Part shown: piece by piece, positions 30,601-40,044 of the stretch | How the letters are laid out: each line of letters opens with the position of its first letter | Numbering within the stretch: the stretch's first letter is position 1 | Assembly (NCBI GenBank): GCA_030144725.1 | Contig: JASKMD010000003.1 | Span: forward strand, 11,203,516-11,267,515 | DNA length: 64,000 nucleotides | Direction of reading: 5' to 3' | Origin: Haematococcus lacustris | Lineage: Eukaryota; Chlorophyta; Chlorophyceae; Chlamydomonadales; Haematococcaceae | Notes under the pieces: generated by a model | What the model was told of the DNA's origin: nothing | The model's input: the letters and a program-made list of their open reading frames with translations, nothing else | The model's database searches: none | Program-made: the position numbers and the translations under genes

Positions 30601-33600
30601 TGACGTGAGTATCATTTGATGGTAGAGACCTCAAGAGCTCAAGTCTTGGCCTTGTCACCCTGCCACCCTAGGTCAGGCTGGCTCCTACACTCAACACCCT
30701 GGCTACCCTGGCTGCCCTAACTGCCTTAACTAACTCGCCACCCTCATGCCACTGTGCAGGTCGGGTGAGGAGTGGCAGACCCTGCAGCCGCCTCAGCTGC
30801 AGCCAGCCCAGCCTAACCCAGCCAACAGAGTACCACTTGGGACAGCAACCGCTGCAACCGCCTCGTCTGCCTCATCTGCCCAGCCGGAGGAGCTGGGCCC
30901 ACTGTATGATGCGTGCTGCAGCTGGTGGACTCAGGTGCAAGCCGGGTGCTGCCATGCAAGCATGCAGTCGTGCACCATGAAAGCATGCACCCATGTCCAC
31001 TCTGGGCGACTGTGGACGCGCCCCCAGGCTGCGTCAATACAACCAATCTGCTTGTGCAGCTGCAGCTGCAGCTGCGAATGACAGTGCTGCTGTGAGGGCG
31101 GAGGTGGCTGGAGGCAGTGCTGCAGAGGATGAGGATGGGGATGAGGCGGTTGCTGCTGCTGCGGTGTCCAGCCAGCCTGGTGTGGCCTTGCTGCTGCCAC
31201 AGGGTGCCACTGCTGAGGTTCAGCCTGAGCTGTCCCGGGCGGTGGCCTATGCGGCGGGGCGCTACTTGCACGTGCTCTCCCCCCAGAACGTCCACCAGGT
31301 CTGGCCCCTGCTGCCCTGCTGGAGGCCCAGGGCCAGCCCCGACTGCCAGCCCAAGACAGTTGAGCAGTCAAACAAACTTGGAACTTGGAGGTAGCAGCCA
31401 GTCCCCACATTGTCTTGATGTCGTGCAGTAGATATCCTGTCATGTGACTTCACTTGCAGTGTTCGCTGTGGATGCATTGCTAGACACGAATTTGGCAATG
31501 AGTTGTGCTACATTGTATTGCACTGTACTGTACTGCTCTGTACTGCATTACTCCTCACCATGCGGGCACCGGGGCGTTTATTGTGATGTGAGGTACAGCC
31601 ATGTGTGATGCAAGCCTGCAGGGCCGGACCCAGTCAGCTCAGCCTTGTTCCAGCCCGGCCTGATGAGCACCCACCCACCCTCACTGCATGCATGTTGCCT
31701 GCATGTTCCGTGCCACCCCCTGCTGAACATTGCCGCTGCTGGCCCGCCTGCTGCTGCAGCTGAGCCTGAGGGCGGCTGAGAGGTTGCTGGAGGTGGTGGG
31801 AAAGCCTTGGGCCAGCCGGGTCTTCTTCTCAGGTGGGGTAAGGTCAGGGGCAGGCAAGCCGTGGTGAGGGGTGATGGCGGGGTATGGGAGGGGCAGGGCT
31901 GTAGAAATGTCAGGCCATGTGTATGCCATGACGTTGCCAACATGAACACCTGTCTCGCTGCTGCTCCTGCCTCTGCCTTGCCTCTGCAACTTGATTGGCT
32001 GGGGCTGGGGCTGGGGCTGGGGCTGGGGCTGGGGCTGGGGCTGGGGCTGGGGCTGGGGCTGGGGCTCATGAGTGTGACTGGGCACTTGGGTACGGTGCCC
32101 CTGGTCAATCGCCCAGGGGCAAGGTGGTCGAGCACCTGCGCCTGGCCATCCAGGGTCCACCCTCACAGCCTGCCACACCAGCAGTGCTCCATTGCCCCTT
32201 GCAGCCCTGCTTGCCCTCTTGCCCTGCCCAGATGACGGTTCCACTGCCATTGAGGTGGCCTTGAAGATGGCATTCCGCAAGTTCATGGTGGACAAGGGCC
32301 TGGCCTCAGGGTCCACAGCCACGGCTGCCGTGCAGCTGCAGGTCAGTGCTGCCTGCAGGCGCTGCACTTAGTTCCCCAAGCATTACAAACACCACCGCCG
32401 GCACAGCTTGCAACAGATGGCTTAAGAACGCCAGCCATGTTGCCAAGTTAAGCCCCATGCTACCCCAGATGATGCACATGGTGCTGAGTACCTCTGTGTA
32501 ACCTGTATCTAACCCTTTAATGACGTATGTATTTCCCCTATATAACCTTCATACAACCCTCTGCTTAAGCTGTGTCAGGGAAGGAAGGCTGGGCTTGGCA
32601 ACAGCTGTGGCACTGGGCCGTGTGCTCCCAGTAGGCCACCTCCTTGCCTGAGGCACTGAGCTAGACCCACACCCACCCTGGCCATGTTGACAGTCCCAGT
32701 AGACCTCCTAGATCAGAAGCCACCCTGACCCTGACGGCACCATGTTGACTGTTCCCCCTGTTGATCCCTTTAGAGCCCCATAGTGGGACGGCGGCCATCG
32801 AGCCCCTTCAGGGTCAGTTAGGGGCTCTTCCAGTGAAGGCACTGACCTAGACCCGTACCCGCCCTGGGAACAACAGGTTGACTGATGTCCCTGTTGCTAC
32901 TGGAATGGACCTATTGCTACTGGCTGAACAGGTCCACTCCTGCCACCCTGTGCCAACCACCACAACCGCCCAGTGCATCGCCCTTGTGACTTGCTCTGTA
33001 CATCTCGTCGCACAAGTGCCCAAGCAACCGGCACCCAGCCTGCACATGTGTCTGGTCTGCAATGCATGTTCGTGATAGCTATGGCAGCCGCCCTCCTTCC
33101 AGCTTGGTGCTGGCCACAGCCCTCTGGGGGTGACACAGCTGGCTACAGGGGCAGGCGGGGGCTGAGGCCGGCAGGGCCGTGAGGCTGCCCTCAGCGACTG
33201 ACCCACAGCATCTTGCAGCCGAGAGAGGGGAGGCAAGGGCTGGGCCTGCCTTGGCTTCCATGGTCCAGCTAGGCCAGGCCTACAGTGCAGGACCAGCCCA
33301 GCCCTGCTGCAGCAGGGGCCACATCCAGCACTGGCCTCCCACACCTGCAGCCCATCCAAGCCACCCAGCCCTGCTTAGGGATCGGTCCCACCTCCCCTCC
33401 GCCCCTGACCCTAATGCTGACCCTAACCACAACCCTGAACCTAACCCTGAACCTAACCCTCTGCCCCTGCCCTGCCTGCCTGCCTCGCCTGCCCCGCCTA
33501 CCCTGCCTGCCTCGCCTGGCCCGCCTGCCCCGCCTACCCTGCCTACCCCGCCTGCCCTGCCTACCCTGCCTGCCCTGCCTGCCCTGCCTACCCCGCCTGC

Positions 33601-35561
33601 CCTGCATGCCCTGCATGCCCTGCCTACCCTGCCTACCCTGCCTACCCTGCCTACCCCGCGTACCCTGCCTACCCCACCTGCCCCACCTGGCCCACCTGCC
33701 CCGCCTGCCCCGCCTGCCCTGCCTGGCCCCAGGTGGTAGGCCTGCAGGACGCGTATCACGGGGACACCCTGGGCGCCATGGACTGCGTGGCCCCCAGCGT
33801 GTTCAACGCCCCCCTGCAGACGCCATGGTACCGCGGCCGCGGCCTCTTCCTGCAGGCCCCCAACCTGGGCATGGTCAGGGGCCGCTGGCAGCTGGTCAGC
33901 AGGCCCGCCTGGCTGGCCCAAGGGGGCGCCCAAGGGGAGGCAGGGGGTGAGGGGGCACAGTGGGACAGCTTGGAGGAGGTGGTGAGCCCTACGCGTGATG
34001 ACAGCCAGCTGACACTTAGATACAGGTGAGGGGGATGGATGGGGCAGGGCAGGGTTAGGGTTGGGGTTGGGGTTGGTATGGGTGTTAGAGAGGGGAGGGG
34101 GATCACGGCGTGCGAGACAGCTGTGGGTGCTACAGGTGGGCGCACCCTGCATAACATGGGATGTTCCGATGCCCCTTCCTCATCCTCAAAATCACAGTTA
34201 CGAGCATGCAGGAGCGCAGGGCGTAGCATGTGTGCACAGCCAACTATTTTTATGCCCCTGGGCTGCCCATGCTGGTCATGTTTGCATTGCAAGGATCAAC
34301 TGGTCTGGTCGCAGGCAGTACATTGAGCAGCAGCTGGATGAGCATCAAGCGTCCAGCCCGCCAGGCAGTCATATGGCAGCCCTTATCATCGAGCCCTTGG
34401 TGCAGGGAGCGGGAGGCATGCTGTTGCTTGATCCTCAGTTCCAGCGTCAGATGGTGCAGGTGCGTAACTGCAGATCACTTGGTCTGAACCGTGCTGACAG
34501 TCATTAATTGTGATAGGCTGTTGCTGCCTAGCTCGCCGAAGTACTGAGTATAGAACAAGGGCAGTGCAGTTGCATAGACCGCGAAGGGGAGGTGGTGGGT
34601 CGTGCTAGCGTTGGCGACGGCGCCGTTTGTGCTCAGGCGTGTCGCGCACGCGGGATGGCCATCATTTTTGATGAAGTAATGACGGGCCTGTACCGGGTTG
34701 GTAGCGTGGCAGCGGGAGCCTGGCTACGGGAACAGCCCGACATCGCGTGTTTTGCGAAGCTCATGACAGCGGGACTGGTCCCGATGGCAGCAACACTCGC
34801 GACGGACGCAGTGTTCCACAGCTTCGACGGCGATTCGAAGGTCCGCGTTGAGCTTGCCTGTTTGGACCTGTGTGCGCTCTAAGCCTTACGCATTTTTGCT
34901 CACCATCTCATGTGTTGGGCGTGTCCCGGGTCATGCTTGCATGCCTGTCACCAAGTCGTTCCATACCTTACGACGGCCTTTCCTCCTCCCTTGCCGCCAC
35001 CCGCAGATGCAAGCGCTGCTGCACGGGCATTCGTACACCGCCTTCCCCATTGGCTGTGCCACCACGGTGGCCGCTCTCGAGCTGCTGACGAGCCCTAGCT
35101 TAAATCGGAACCTGTGCACGCCCCAGGGCGACAGCCCGACCTGCCCCTCCCCCGACAAGTGCCGCGGCCCATGCGGCAAACTCGTCAGCCTGTGGGACGC
35201 GGGCCGCGTCTCCAAATTGTCACACCACAGCTTGGTCAGTCATGTCGTATGTTGCGGCTCCCTTCTGGCGGTCCAGCTTCAGGTGGCAGCAAAGGCGCCG
35301 TCAAATGGAGGAGCGCAGCATGCCGTGAACTACACCTCGTTGGCAGGCGCCTCCGTGCAATTAGCCCGGCACTTGCGCGATGTGCACGGCGTGTACGCTC
35401 GCCCCTTAGGGGAGGTGGTGTACTTGATGGTGCCACCAACCACCTCCCCTTCGCGTTGCAGCGCGCTGCAGCAGGCATTGATAGGGGTGCTGGATGACAT
35501 GCGAGACGCCCCCAAGGGCACACGCGTGCAGCAGTGCGAGGGGGGCGGAGTAATTGTGTGA
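24614..35561 (+). CDS. BIO3-BIO1: Bifunctional dethiobiotin synthetase / 7,8-diaminopelargonate aminotransferase, 16 exons
   Basis: Two consecutive biotin-synthesis steps in one protein, mitochondrial in plants. Exons joined by phase: 24,614-24,943; 24,999-25,064; 25,189-25,390; 27,489-27,581; 28,428-28,504; 28,807-28,964; 29,130-29,418; 30,162-30,328; 30,760-30,934; 31,203-31,298; 31,760-31,832; 32,232-32,341; 33,733-34,025; 34,315-34,459; 34,637-34,840; 35,007-35,561. All introns are GT-AG and the sum is in frame (1,010 residues). The N-terminus is Arg-rich and targeting-like; ATG 24,659 is an alternative start. Synthetase motifs: P-loop GANTGIGKT, YLKPVQTGFPSDSDAR, LVETAGGV, VGDARLGGISCTISAYESLLLRGYD. 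Aminotransferase motifs: WWPFTQH, FFSDDGSTAIEVALKMA, DAYHGDTLGAMD, IIEPLVQGAGGM, IFDEVMTG (PLP-binding Asp), CFAKLMTAG (PLP Lys), LLHGHSYTAFPIGC. The plant homologues are about 830 residues; extra length is in the targeting region and linkers. Exon 7 acceptor has an alternative a few bases upstream. Confidence 0.93.
25636..25805. repeat. Tandem AACCTAGC/AACCCAGTC-type repeat in BIO3-BIO1 intron 3
   Basis: About 18 degenerate 9-bp units. A matching inverted-orientation stretch (CTAGGTTGGCTAGG words) lies at 26,603-26,715, so the two could be ends of an inserted element occupying much of this 2.1-kb intron; no target duplication was identified. Confidence 0.75.
26446..26462 (+). repeat. Telomere-like GGTTAGGGTTAGG tract in intron 3
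   Basis: GGTAGGGTTAGGGTTAG, about 2.5 TTAGGG units. Two further tracts occur at 33,406-33,460 and 34,051-34,078 in other introns of the same gene. Confidence 0.7.
26624..26641 (+). repeat. G18 homopolymer
   Basis: Run of 18 G in intron 3; length may be unreliable in the assembly. Confidence 0.9.
26900..27140. repeat. Long intronic inverted repeat (107-bp arms, 27-bp loop)
   Basis: Left arm 26,900-27,006 and right arm 27,034-27,140 are reverse complements with roughly ten mismatches. The loop carries GGTCTGCCATTCTCTCG, a direct copy of the sequence just left of the hairpin (about 26,879-26,895). Transcribed within BIO3-BIO1 intron 3, the RNA would fold into a hairpin long enough for Dicer processing. 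It may equally be a foldback transposon remnant. Confidence 0.88.
27711..27802. repeat. 23-bp minisatellite, 4 units
   Basis: GCATGTCATTGGGCTGGCAG-type 23-bp unit repeated four times with two substitutions; lies in BIO3-BIO1 intron 4. Confidence 0.92.
29000..29050. repeat. (GACT)n/(GACC)n tetranucleotide tract
   Basis: Compound tetranucleotide microsatellite in intron 6, followed by CTAC/CTGC tetranucleotides to about 29,108. Confidence 0.9.
31997..32066. repeat. (GGGGCT)n hexamer, about 11 units
   Basis: Pure hexamer tract in BIO3-BIO1 intron 11, G-quadruplex-prone on the transcribed RNA. Confidence 0.95.
33406..33460 (-). repeat. Interstitial telomere-like CCCTAA repeats in intron 12
   Basis: Degenerate CCCTAAC/CCTGAAC words, six to eight units, equivalent to TTAGGG on the minus strand. 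Confidence 0.75.
33461..33727. repeat. Pyrimidine-rich CCTGCC/CCTACC/CGCCTGCC tandem repeat
   Basis: About 265 bp of 9-12-bp units immediately upstream of exon 13 (33,733), so the expanded tract also forms the polypyrimidine region of that acceptor. ORFs across it are repeat translations. Confidence 0.9.
34051..34078 (+). repeat. TTAGGG/TTGGGG tract in intron 13
   Basis: AGGGTTAGGG then three GGGGTT units directly after exon 13. Confidence 0.7.
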
Positions 35562-35601
35562 CCTGCTGTACCTTCATTGTCACACTCTCGTTGTGTCAGG
35601 T

Positions 35602-35606
35602 TGTAA
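35602..35606 (+). terminator. Putative poly(A) signal TGTAA of BIO3-BIO1
   Basis: TGTAA, the usual polyadenylation signal of chlorophycean algae, 41 nt after the stop codon. It implies a short 3' UTR. Confidence 0.5.
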
Positions 35607-36094
35607 TGCAAAAGAAACATGTGCCTGGCTGAATTGTCTAGGTAACCTGGTAGGGTGACTAAATGACATGCCTAACTAGCATGCAACGACGACTTGAGTG
35701 AGAGGTTGGTTATGCTAAGGAGCATGTTGCATATCAGCATGATCAACATGATCAATATTTAACGTTATTGGCATGTTTGGCTGGCTGGCTGGCTGTCCAG
35801 CTTCCTTTGCTGCATGGAAATCCTCGCTCGGCTGCCAGGTATCAAGTAGACGCCGGCCAACCAGCTAACACCAAATCAGCTAACACCATCAATGCAATGG
35901 AGAAGAGTGCGGGAGCCGGTTCTCCTTCACCTCACAGGCCGACTAAGCCTCCCATGATAGCTTTTCATGCTAAACTATAAATGAGTCATGACAGGCCATG
36001 GTAGTAGAGCCCAGCAAGAGCCGCAGAGTGGACGCAATGGACAGCTCACAGAACCAGCCTCAGCAGTGGTCACCGGCGCCAGCTGCTTGGTAGC
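35607..36094. other. Intergenic region, no gene seen
   Basis: Moderately AT-richer sequence with a GGCTGGCTGGCTGGCTG run at about 35,780; nothing else recognised. Confidence 0.5.
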
Positions 36095-36310
36095 TTAGGC
36101 CTTGGGCGCTGCCTGCTTGGCCTCCTCAATTAGCGCAACCAGCTTCTCCACCTTGGCCCCAGTCATCTCTGCCACCTGCTCCAAGACGGGCAGGCAGTTC
36201 ACCTCACCTGCCACGTCAGCGAACACCCAGCCTGCCTCTGTGTGTCGCAACATACCCGCGGTCTCCGATTGGAGACATGCATCGCCAAATGCCATGCGAC
36301 GGTGTGTCAT
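36095..36310 (-). CDS. Possible terminal exon, unknown protein
   Basis: A 71-codon minus-strand frame whose last 35 residues (QVAEMTGAKVEKLVALIEEAKQAAPKA) look like an amphipathic protein C-terminus; a splice acceptor-like CAG lies just upstream. The sequence is faintly like thioredoxin-fold C-termini, but no WCxxC-bearing exon was found upstream on this strand. Function unassigned. Confidence 0.3.
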   Translation of the reverse strand: MTHRRMAFGDACLQSETAGMLRHTEAGWVFADVAGEVNCLPVLEQVAEMTGAKVEKLVALIEEAKQAAPKA

Positions 36311-36626
36311 GTGACACGCACAACGCCCCGCCCCTGCCCCTACCCCTTGCTGCGGTTGCTGGCAGGAAGTCAGGGTCAGAGTCTGAGTCCCTAAGGCCCC
36401 TGTCCCTACCCCTGCCCCAACCCCGGCCTCGACCCCGACCCCGTCTTGCTGCTACTGGCCGGTAGTCGATGTCAGAGTCAGACTGCATTGGGGATACTAG
36501 GGGGGTGAGGGAGGAGAGCAGCCAGACATCTGCAGCCGGCAAGGGGGGCCGGTTACGGCGGGGGTAGCGTGGCTGAGGGGGCACAACAGGAGCAGCTGGA
36601 GCGGGGAGGACAGGAGTTGGCTGCAC
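36216..36626 (-). CDS. Hypothetical RG-rich, SDSD-repeat ORF
   Basis: A 136-codon minus-strand frame with two copies of an SDSDxDYxP/SDSDPDFLP unit, each followed by an RGRGRG stretch. Low complexity and no known domain. Overlaps the preceding frame, so at most one is real. It could be a retroelement remnant or exon. Confidence 0.25.
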   Translation of the reverse strand: MQPTPVLPAPAAPVVPPQPRYPRRNRPPLPAADVWLLSSLTPLVSPMQSDSDIDYRPVAARRGRGRGRGWGRGRDRGLRDSDSDPDFLPATAARGRGRGGALCVSHDTPSHGIWRCMSPIGDRGYVATHRGRLGVR

Positions 36627-37480
36627 TGCAGCTGGTGCATCCGCGCCATGCGCTGCCCTGCGCCTTCCCCACCCCTTCCCTGACGCGCAGCTGCAATCCC
36701 CCCCCTATCCCTGCCCCTGGGCCTCCCCCCTCCCCCTCCCTCCCTCACCCCCTTCCCTCCCTCGCCCTTGGCTTGGTCCCGCAGCGGCTGGTGGCTGTTG
36801 GGCAGCACCAGACGGCCCCGCAACGGCTGCTGGCTGCTGACTTCTATTGGCAGCTGACAGGGGTGTGGCATTTGTGACGGGGAAAAGCACCTGGCTGATG
36901 CGCAACGGGGTGAAAGCAGGGCAGTGAGAGAACAAGAACGCAACAATGCAGCGTATGCAACATGGTGCAACAACATCAGCAGTAGCAACAGGGTAGCACG
37001 GTAGCACGGTAGCAGGGCAGCAGCAGGAAGATGGACGATGTGCACGTTGGCTGCGTCAGCCCTGGCCTCGGCACTCAAGAGGTACGAGTAGGCCACTGTC
37101 AGCAGATGTGCACCGAGGTGGTTCGGGTTGCTGCCAAGGGCGGCCTTTGCAGCAAAGGAGCAGAATCTGCACTTGCGCTTGTCGCTATCGCAGCCTTCGC
37201 CATTTGCGCCGAAGTGCCTTTGATACCAGACCGGTGTGCTGATGCTGGGCTGGTCGGTCCGGCTGCGCTTTCAGAGCGGCCCAGAGACGCCAGGGATCTG
37301 CTACACATCCTCCGCAGTGGCCATGGAAGACCGGCGCAACAGTGTCTGCATCTGCAGACGCTGAGTGGCGCGTAGTGACCCCAGCTCCGTCACAGACGAT
37401 GTGCGCTCGTCGCGACGCACTGGTGTTGCTGCGGGGCTCGAAGGTCACAGGGTGCTTCACATATACGGGAGGCGGTTGGA
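36627..37480. other. No convincing gene
   Basis: Pyrimidine-rich 36,690-36,780; short frames only. An imperfect palindromic stretch with CCCGTAT / ATACGGG words starts at about 37,458 and continues to 37,560. Confidence 0.4.
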
Positions 37481-37794
37481 TCCGGACTTACCCCGTATCG
37501 CTTACGGATATACATACGTACGGATTACCACCCGTGTATCCGTAACTTACCCCGTATAGTCACAGCCCTGGTCGTGTGACTGGTCAGAGAAGCTCACCAT
37601 TCACCAAGACATAGCATGTCAAGGAGCATATTGGAAGCAAAGGACCATGTCAGTGTTCGTGGCATGTGCACACTACCGAGACATGGCTGGCAACTACAGG
37701 GAGGAGTCAGTGTTTGTGAGTGCTGACAAGTGTGACCAGTCTGCTGAGGCATCCACCACAGCCCTCGTGAAAGTGATTGAGTGTTTGCTGCAAC

Positions 37795-38137
37795 ACTCCT
37801 ACAACTTAGTCCCTGCGTTTGTCCCTGCGTTCTACCGACCTTGTCCGATCGGGCTGAAATTTTGATAGATGGCAGTTTGCAGAAAATAAAACATATTTTC
37901 TCAGATTAAATATTTTAAAAAATCAAAGGCGGCTGCGCTGTGGCCCTGTGGCTAGAGTGCAGGGATGAGTGCAGGGATAGGTTGCGGGCCACAGCGCAAC
38001 AGCTGTTGATTTTTTCAAAATATTTTTCTTGCAAAATATGTTTTATTTTTTGCAAACTACCATCTATTAAAATTTCAGCCCGATCGGACAAGGTTGGAAA
38101 CACGCAGGGACGGACGCAGGGATTTATTTGTAGGAGT
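37795..38137. mobile_element. 343-bp AT-rich foldback element (second copy 44,315-44,657)
   Basis: Nearly the whole element is an inverted repeat: ACTCCTAC at 37,795 and GTAGGAGT ending at 38,137, arms of about 150 bp (CCGATCGGGCTGAAATTTT and its complement) around a short GC-rich centre. Strongly AT-rich compared with its surroundings. No clear target duplication beyond 2-3 bp. Apparent frames entering it (37,647-37,865) are probably not genes. Confidence 0.85.
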
Positions 38138-39050
38138 GAGGCCATCAGGTTGCATTGGCACCTAGCCAATAGGTTTGGGGTGCCTGTTAGGGCGCGACCG
38201 ATCATATGACTTGCTGAAGAATTGGTCATATGACTGAATATGATGGCATAAAGATGGGATATGACCGGGTCTGTAGTCAAGAGGATAATGTAGCAGATTA
38301 CCACACTAATCCACCTGGGAACCCCGAGTGTGAAGAGGGTTTGACGCCCTCAAAACCAGTATCGCTCTCAGTTGCAATTAACCCGCCGCAACACTCCTCT
38401 ACTCTCCGCGAAGTTAACCATTGAGGTTGAGACCACGGCAATGAAGCTCTCTGTATCCTCTTGTAATCGATCTTGGCCTTGGTCATGCGCAAAGTGATTT
38501 TGGCTACACGCGTCCCGGGTTCCATGCTCCTATCTCAAAGATGTCAAGCTCATCAACTGCAGCGGCCGGAGCAACCTATGTGCAACGTACAAGCCTTGTA
38601 GCATGCGATGCTAAGGTTGCATGCTTTTGCTTAGCAAAAGGGGTCAGCAAATTCGAAATGCTCGGCGGTTGGGTCCGACGGTTGGGTCGGTTGGGTGGCA
38701 TACCTGTACAGAGTGCAGGTGGCAGCGTGGCAGAGCTCGGCCAGGTTCAATTGCACCTTGGCTAGGCAGAGTGCTGGGAACATGCTGACCGCTGTGCTGG
38801 TGTTCGTCACTGAATCCATTGTTTGCATTTTGTGATGTTGTTAGCTTGGGACAATAGTTGAGACAGTTAAGACGGTTGGGACAATAGTCGATGTGGGTGA
38901 AAGGCAAGCAAGTCTGCCATACAGTGCATGTGCTATTGAAATATGAGGTGAAACGTGTAAGGATGCATGCACTGATGTGTGCAGCTAGCAGCTAGCAGCT
39001 AGCTTTTTGAATGCCATAGCTTTCTGCTGCCGCTGTCTTGATGGCTCGCT
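38138..39050. other. No convincing gene (second copy 44,658-45,570)
   Basis: Short frames only, e.g. 38,541-38,765 (74 codons, unrecognised). A triple CAGCTAG repeat lies at 38,981-39,003. Confidence 0.4.
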
Positions 39051-39236
39051 ATCCCGCCCCGTCGTGCGGTGAAGTGGCTCAGTTGGTGAAGGGTGATTCC
39101 TACAACTGAGAGGTCGTGGGTTCGACTCCACTACGACGAAGTATCTCTGGTGGGATAGTGTCGGCGCCCCATGCCGGAGTCCTCCCTTAATGCACGCTGG
39201 TGTTACACCGGAGTAGTCTTTCTTTCTTTCTTTCTT
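39051..39236 (+). mobile_element. tRNA-derived SINE with 13-bp target duplication (second copy 45,571-45,756)
   Basis: The head looks like a tRNA with A box TGGCTCAGTTGG (39,075-39,086) and B box GGTTCGACTCC (39,119-39,129), 32 nt apart; the acceptor-stem halves GTCGT/ACGAC still pair. The body ends in GGAGTAGTC followed by (CTTT)n. TTGATGGCTCGCT at 39,038-39,050 is repeated at 39,237-39,249. Transcription would be by RNA polymerase III from the internal promoter; movement would need a LINE. Confidence 0.93.
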
Positions 39237-39356
39237 TTGATGGCTCGCTGGGGCCAAGTCCATGTCCAGGGACTGCTCCACACAGGCCAGGCTCATGACG
39301 TGGCCCAGGCCCAGGCAGGCAGGTGCTCCAGCGGTGGTAGCGAGGTGGCAGCTGGG

Positions 39357-39490
39357 TAGGGATCGTCCCATCTACGTAGATCTACGTAGATATAACGTTA
39401 GATTAGATGGTTAGATGGCATCTAACAAGCCAATCTAACGTTAGAATCGTCTAATCTAATCTAACGTTAGATGGGTCGGGACGATCCCTA
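39357..39490. mobile_element. 134-bp hAT-type MITE (second copy 45,877-46,010)
   Basis: Terminal inverted repeats TAGGGATCGTCCCA / GGGACGATCCCTA, flanked by an exact 8-bp duplication CAGCTGGG (39,349-39,356 and 39,491-39,498). Eight-bp duplications and TAGGG-type termini are typical of hAT transposons. The interior is a set of CTAACGTTAGAT palindromes with no coding capacity. Confidence 0.9.
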
Positions 39491-39498
39491 CAGCTGGG

Positions 39499-40044
39499 TC
39501 GTGGTGGAGGTGTGGGCCACCCAGTTGAGGTGTCCCCATCTGCCTTGGAAGCGCTTAAGCAGGCATGATCATGCCAGCGATAAATTGGTTGACCTAGGTG
39601 GTGTGCCTGAGGTCACGGTCCTGACCCCCTCCCTGGCCATCACCCAGTGTGGTGTGGCTGAGGCAGCGGTTCTAAACATGACACAACAGTGAGATGTATG
39701 TGCAGTGTGCAGGTGGCTGTGGGCAAATTGTACGGATGTGTGCGCTTGTATGTGAAGCCACTCAAGTAGAGAGGCAGACCTTGCCTAAAGACTGCCATGG
39801 CTTGTTTCTGTCGCTGACGGCTCATTGTTTTTAACGCTCCCATCTGCCTTCAACCTCATTAAACGTTTAAGTAGGCACGATTGAGATAGCTATACACTGC
39901 TTGACCTTGGTAGGTAGAGCTGGAGCAAGGGGCTTATCAGTTTATATTCATTCGCGTTTAAATTCACTCGGCAGTTTAAATTCACTCGCATGTGCATTGC
40001 AAGTGCGATGTCGCCCATCGAGTTAGTCGCCCATTGTGACTGCC
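39499..40044. other. Upstream region of the F-box/LRR pseudogene
   Basis: No gene seen. Duplicated TTTAAATTCACTCG words at about 39,956-39,990 precede the start codon. Confidence 0.4.

Noticed and set aside
31028..31202. Coding insert between WWTQ and the next conserved block of BIO3-BIO1
   Set aside because: The long open frame is compatible with coding, but the acceptor at 31,202 (CTGCTGCCACAG) keeps phase and gives the expected WWTQ-GATAEVQPEL junction.
33179..33739. Pro-rich ORF within BIO3-BIO1 intron 12
   Set aside because: Translation of the CCTGCC/CCTACC tandem repeat; lies between well supported exons.
36095..36310. Thioredoxin C-terminal exon
   Set aside because: Only weak resemblance over 25 residues; no WCxxC-containing exon upstream on the minus strand.
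39061..39137. Possible genuine tRNA gene
   Set aside because: A and B boxes are good but the anticodon stem does not pair, and the sequence is the head of an element with tail and target duplication.
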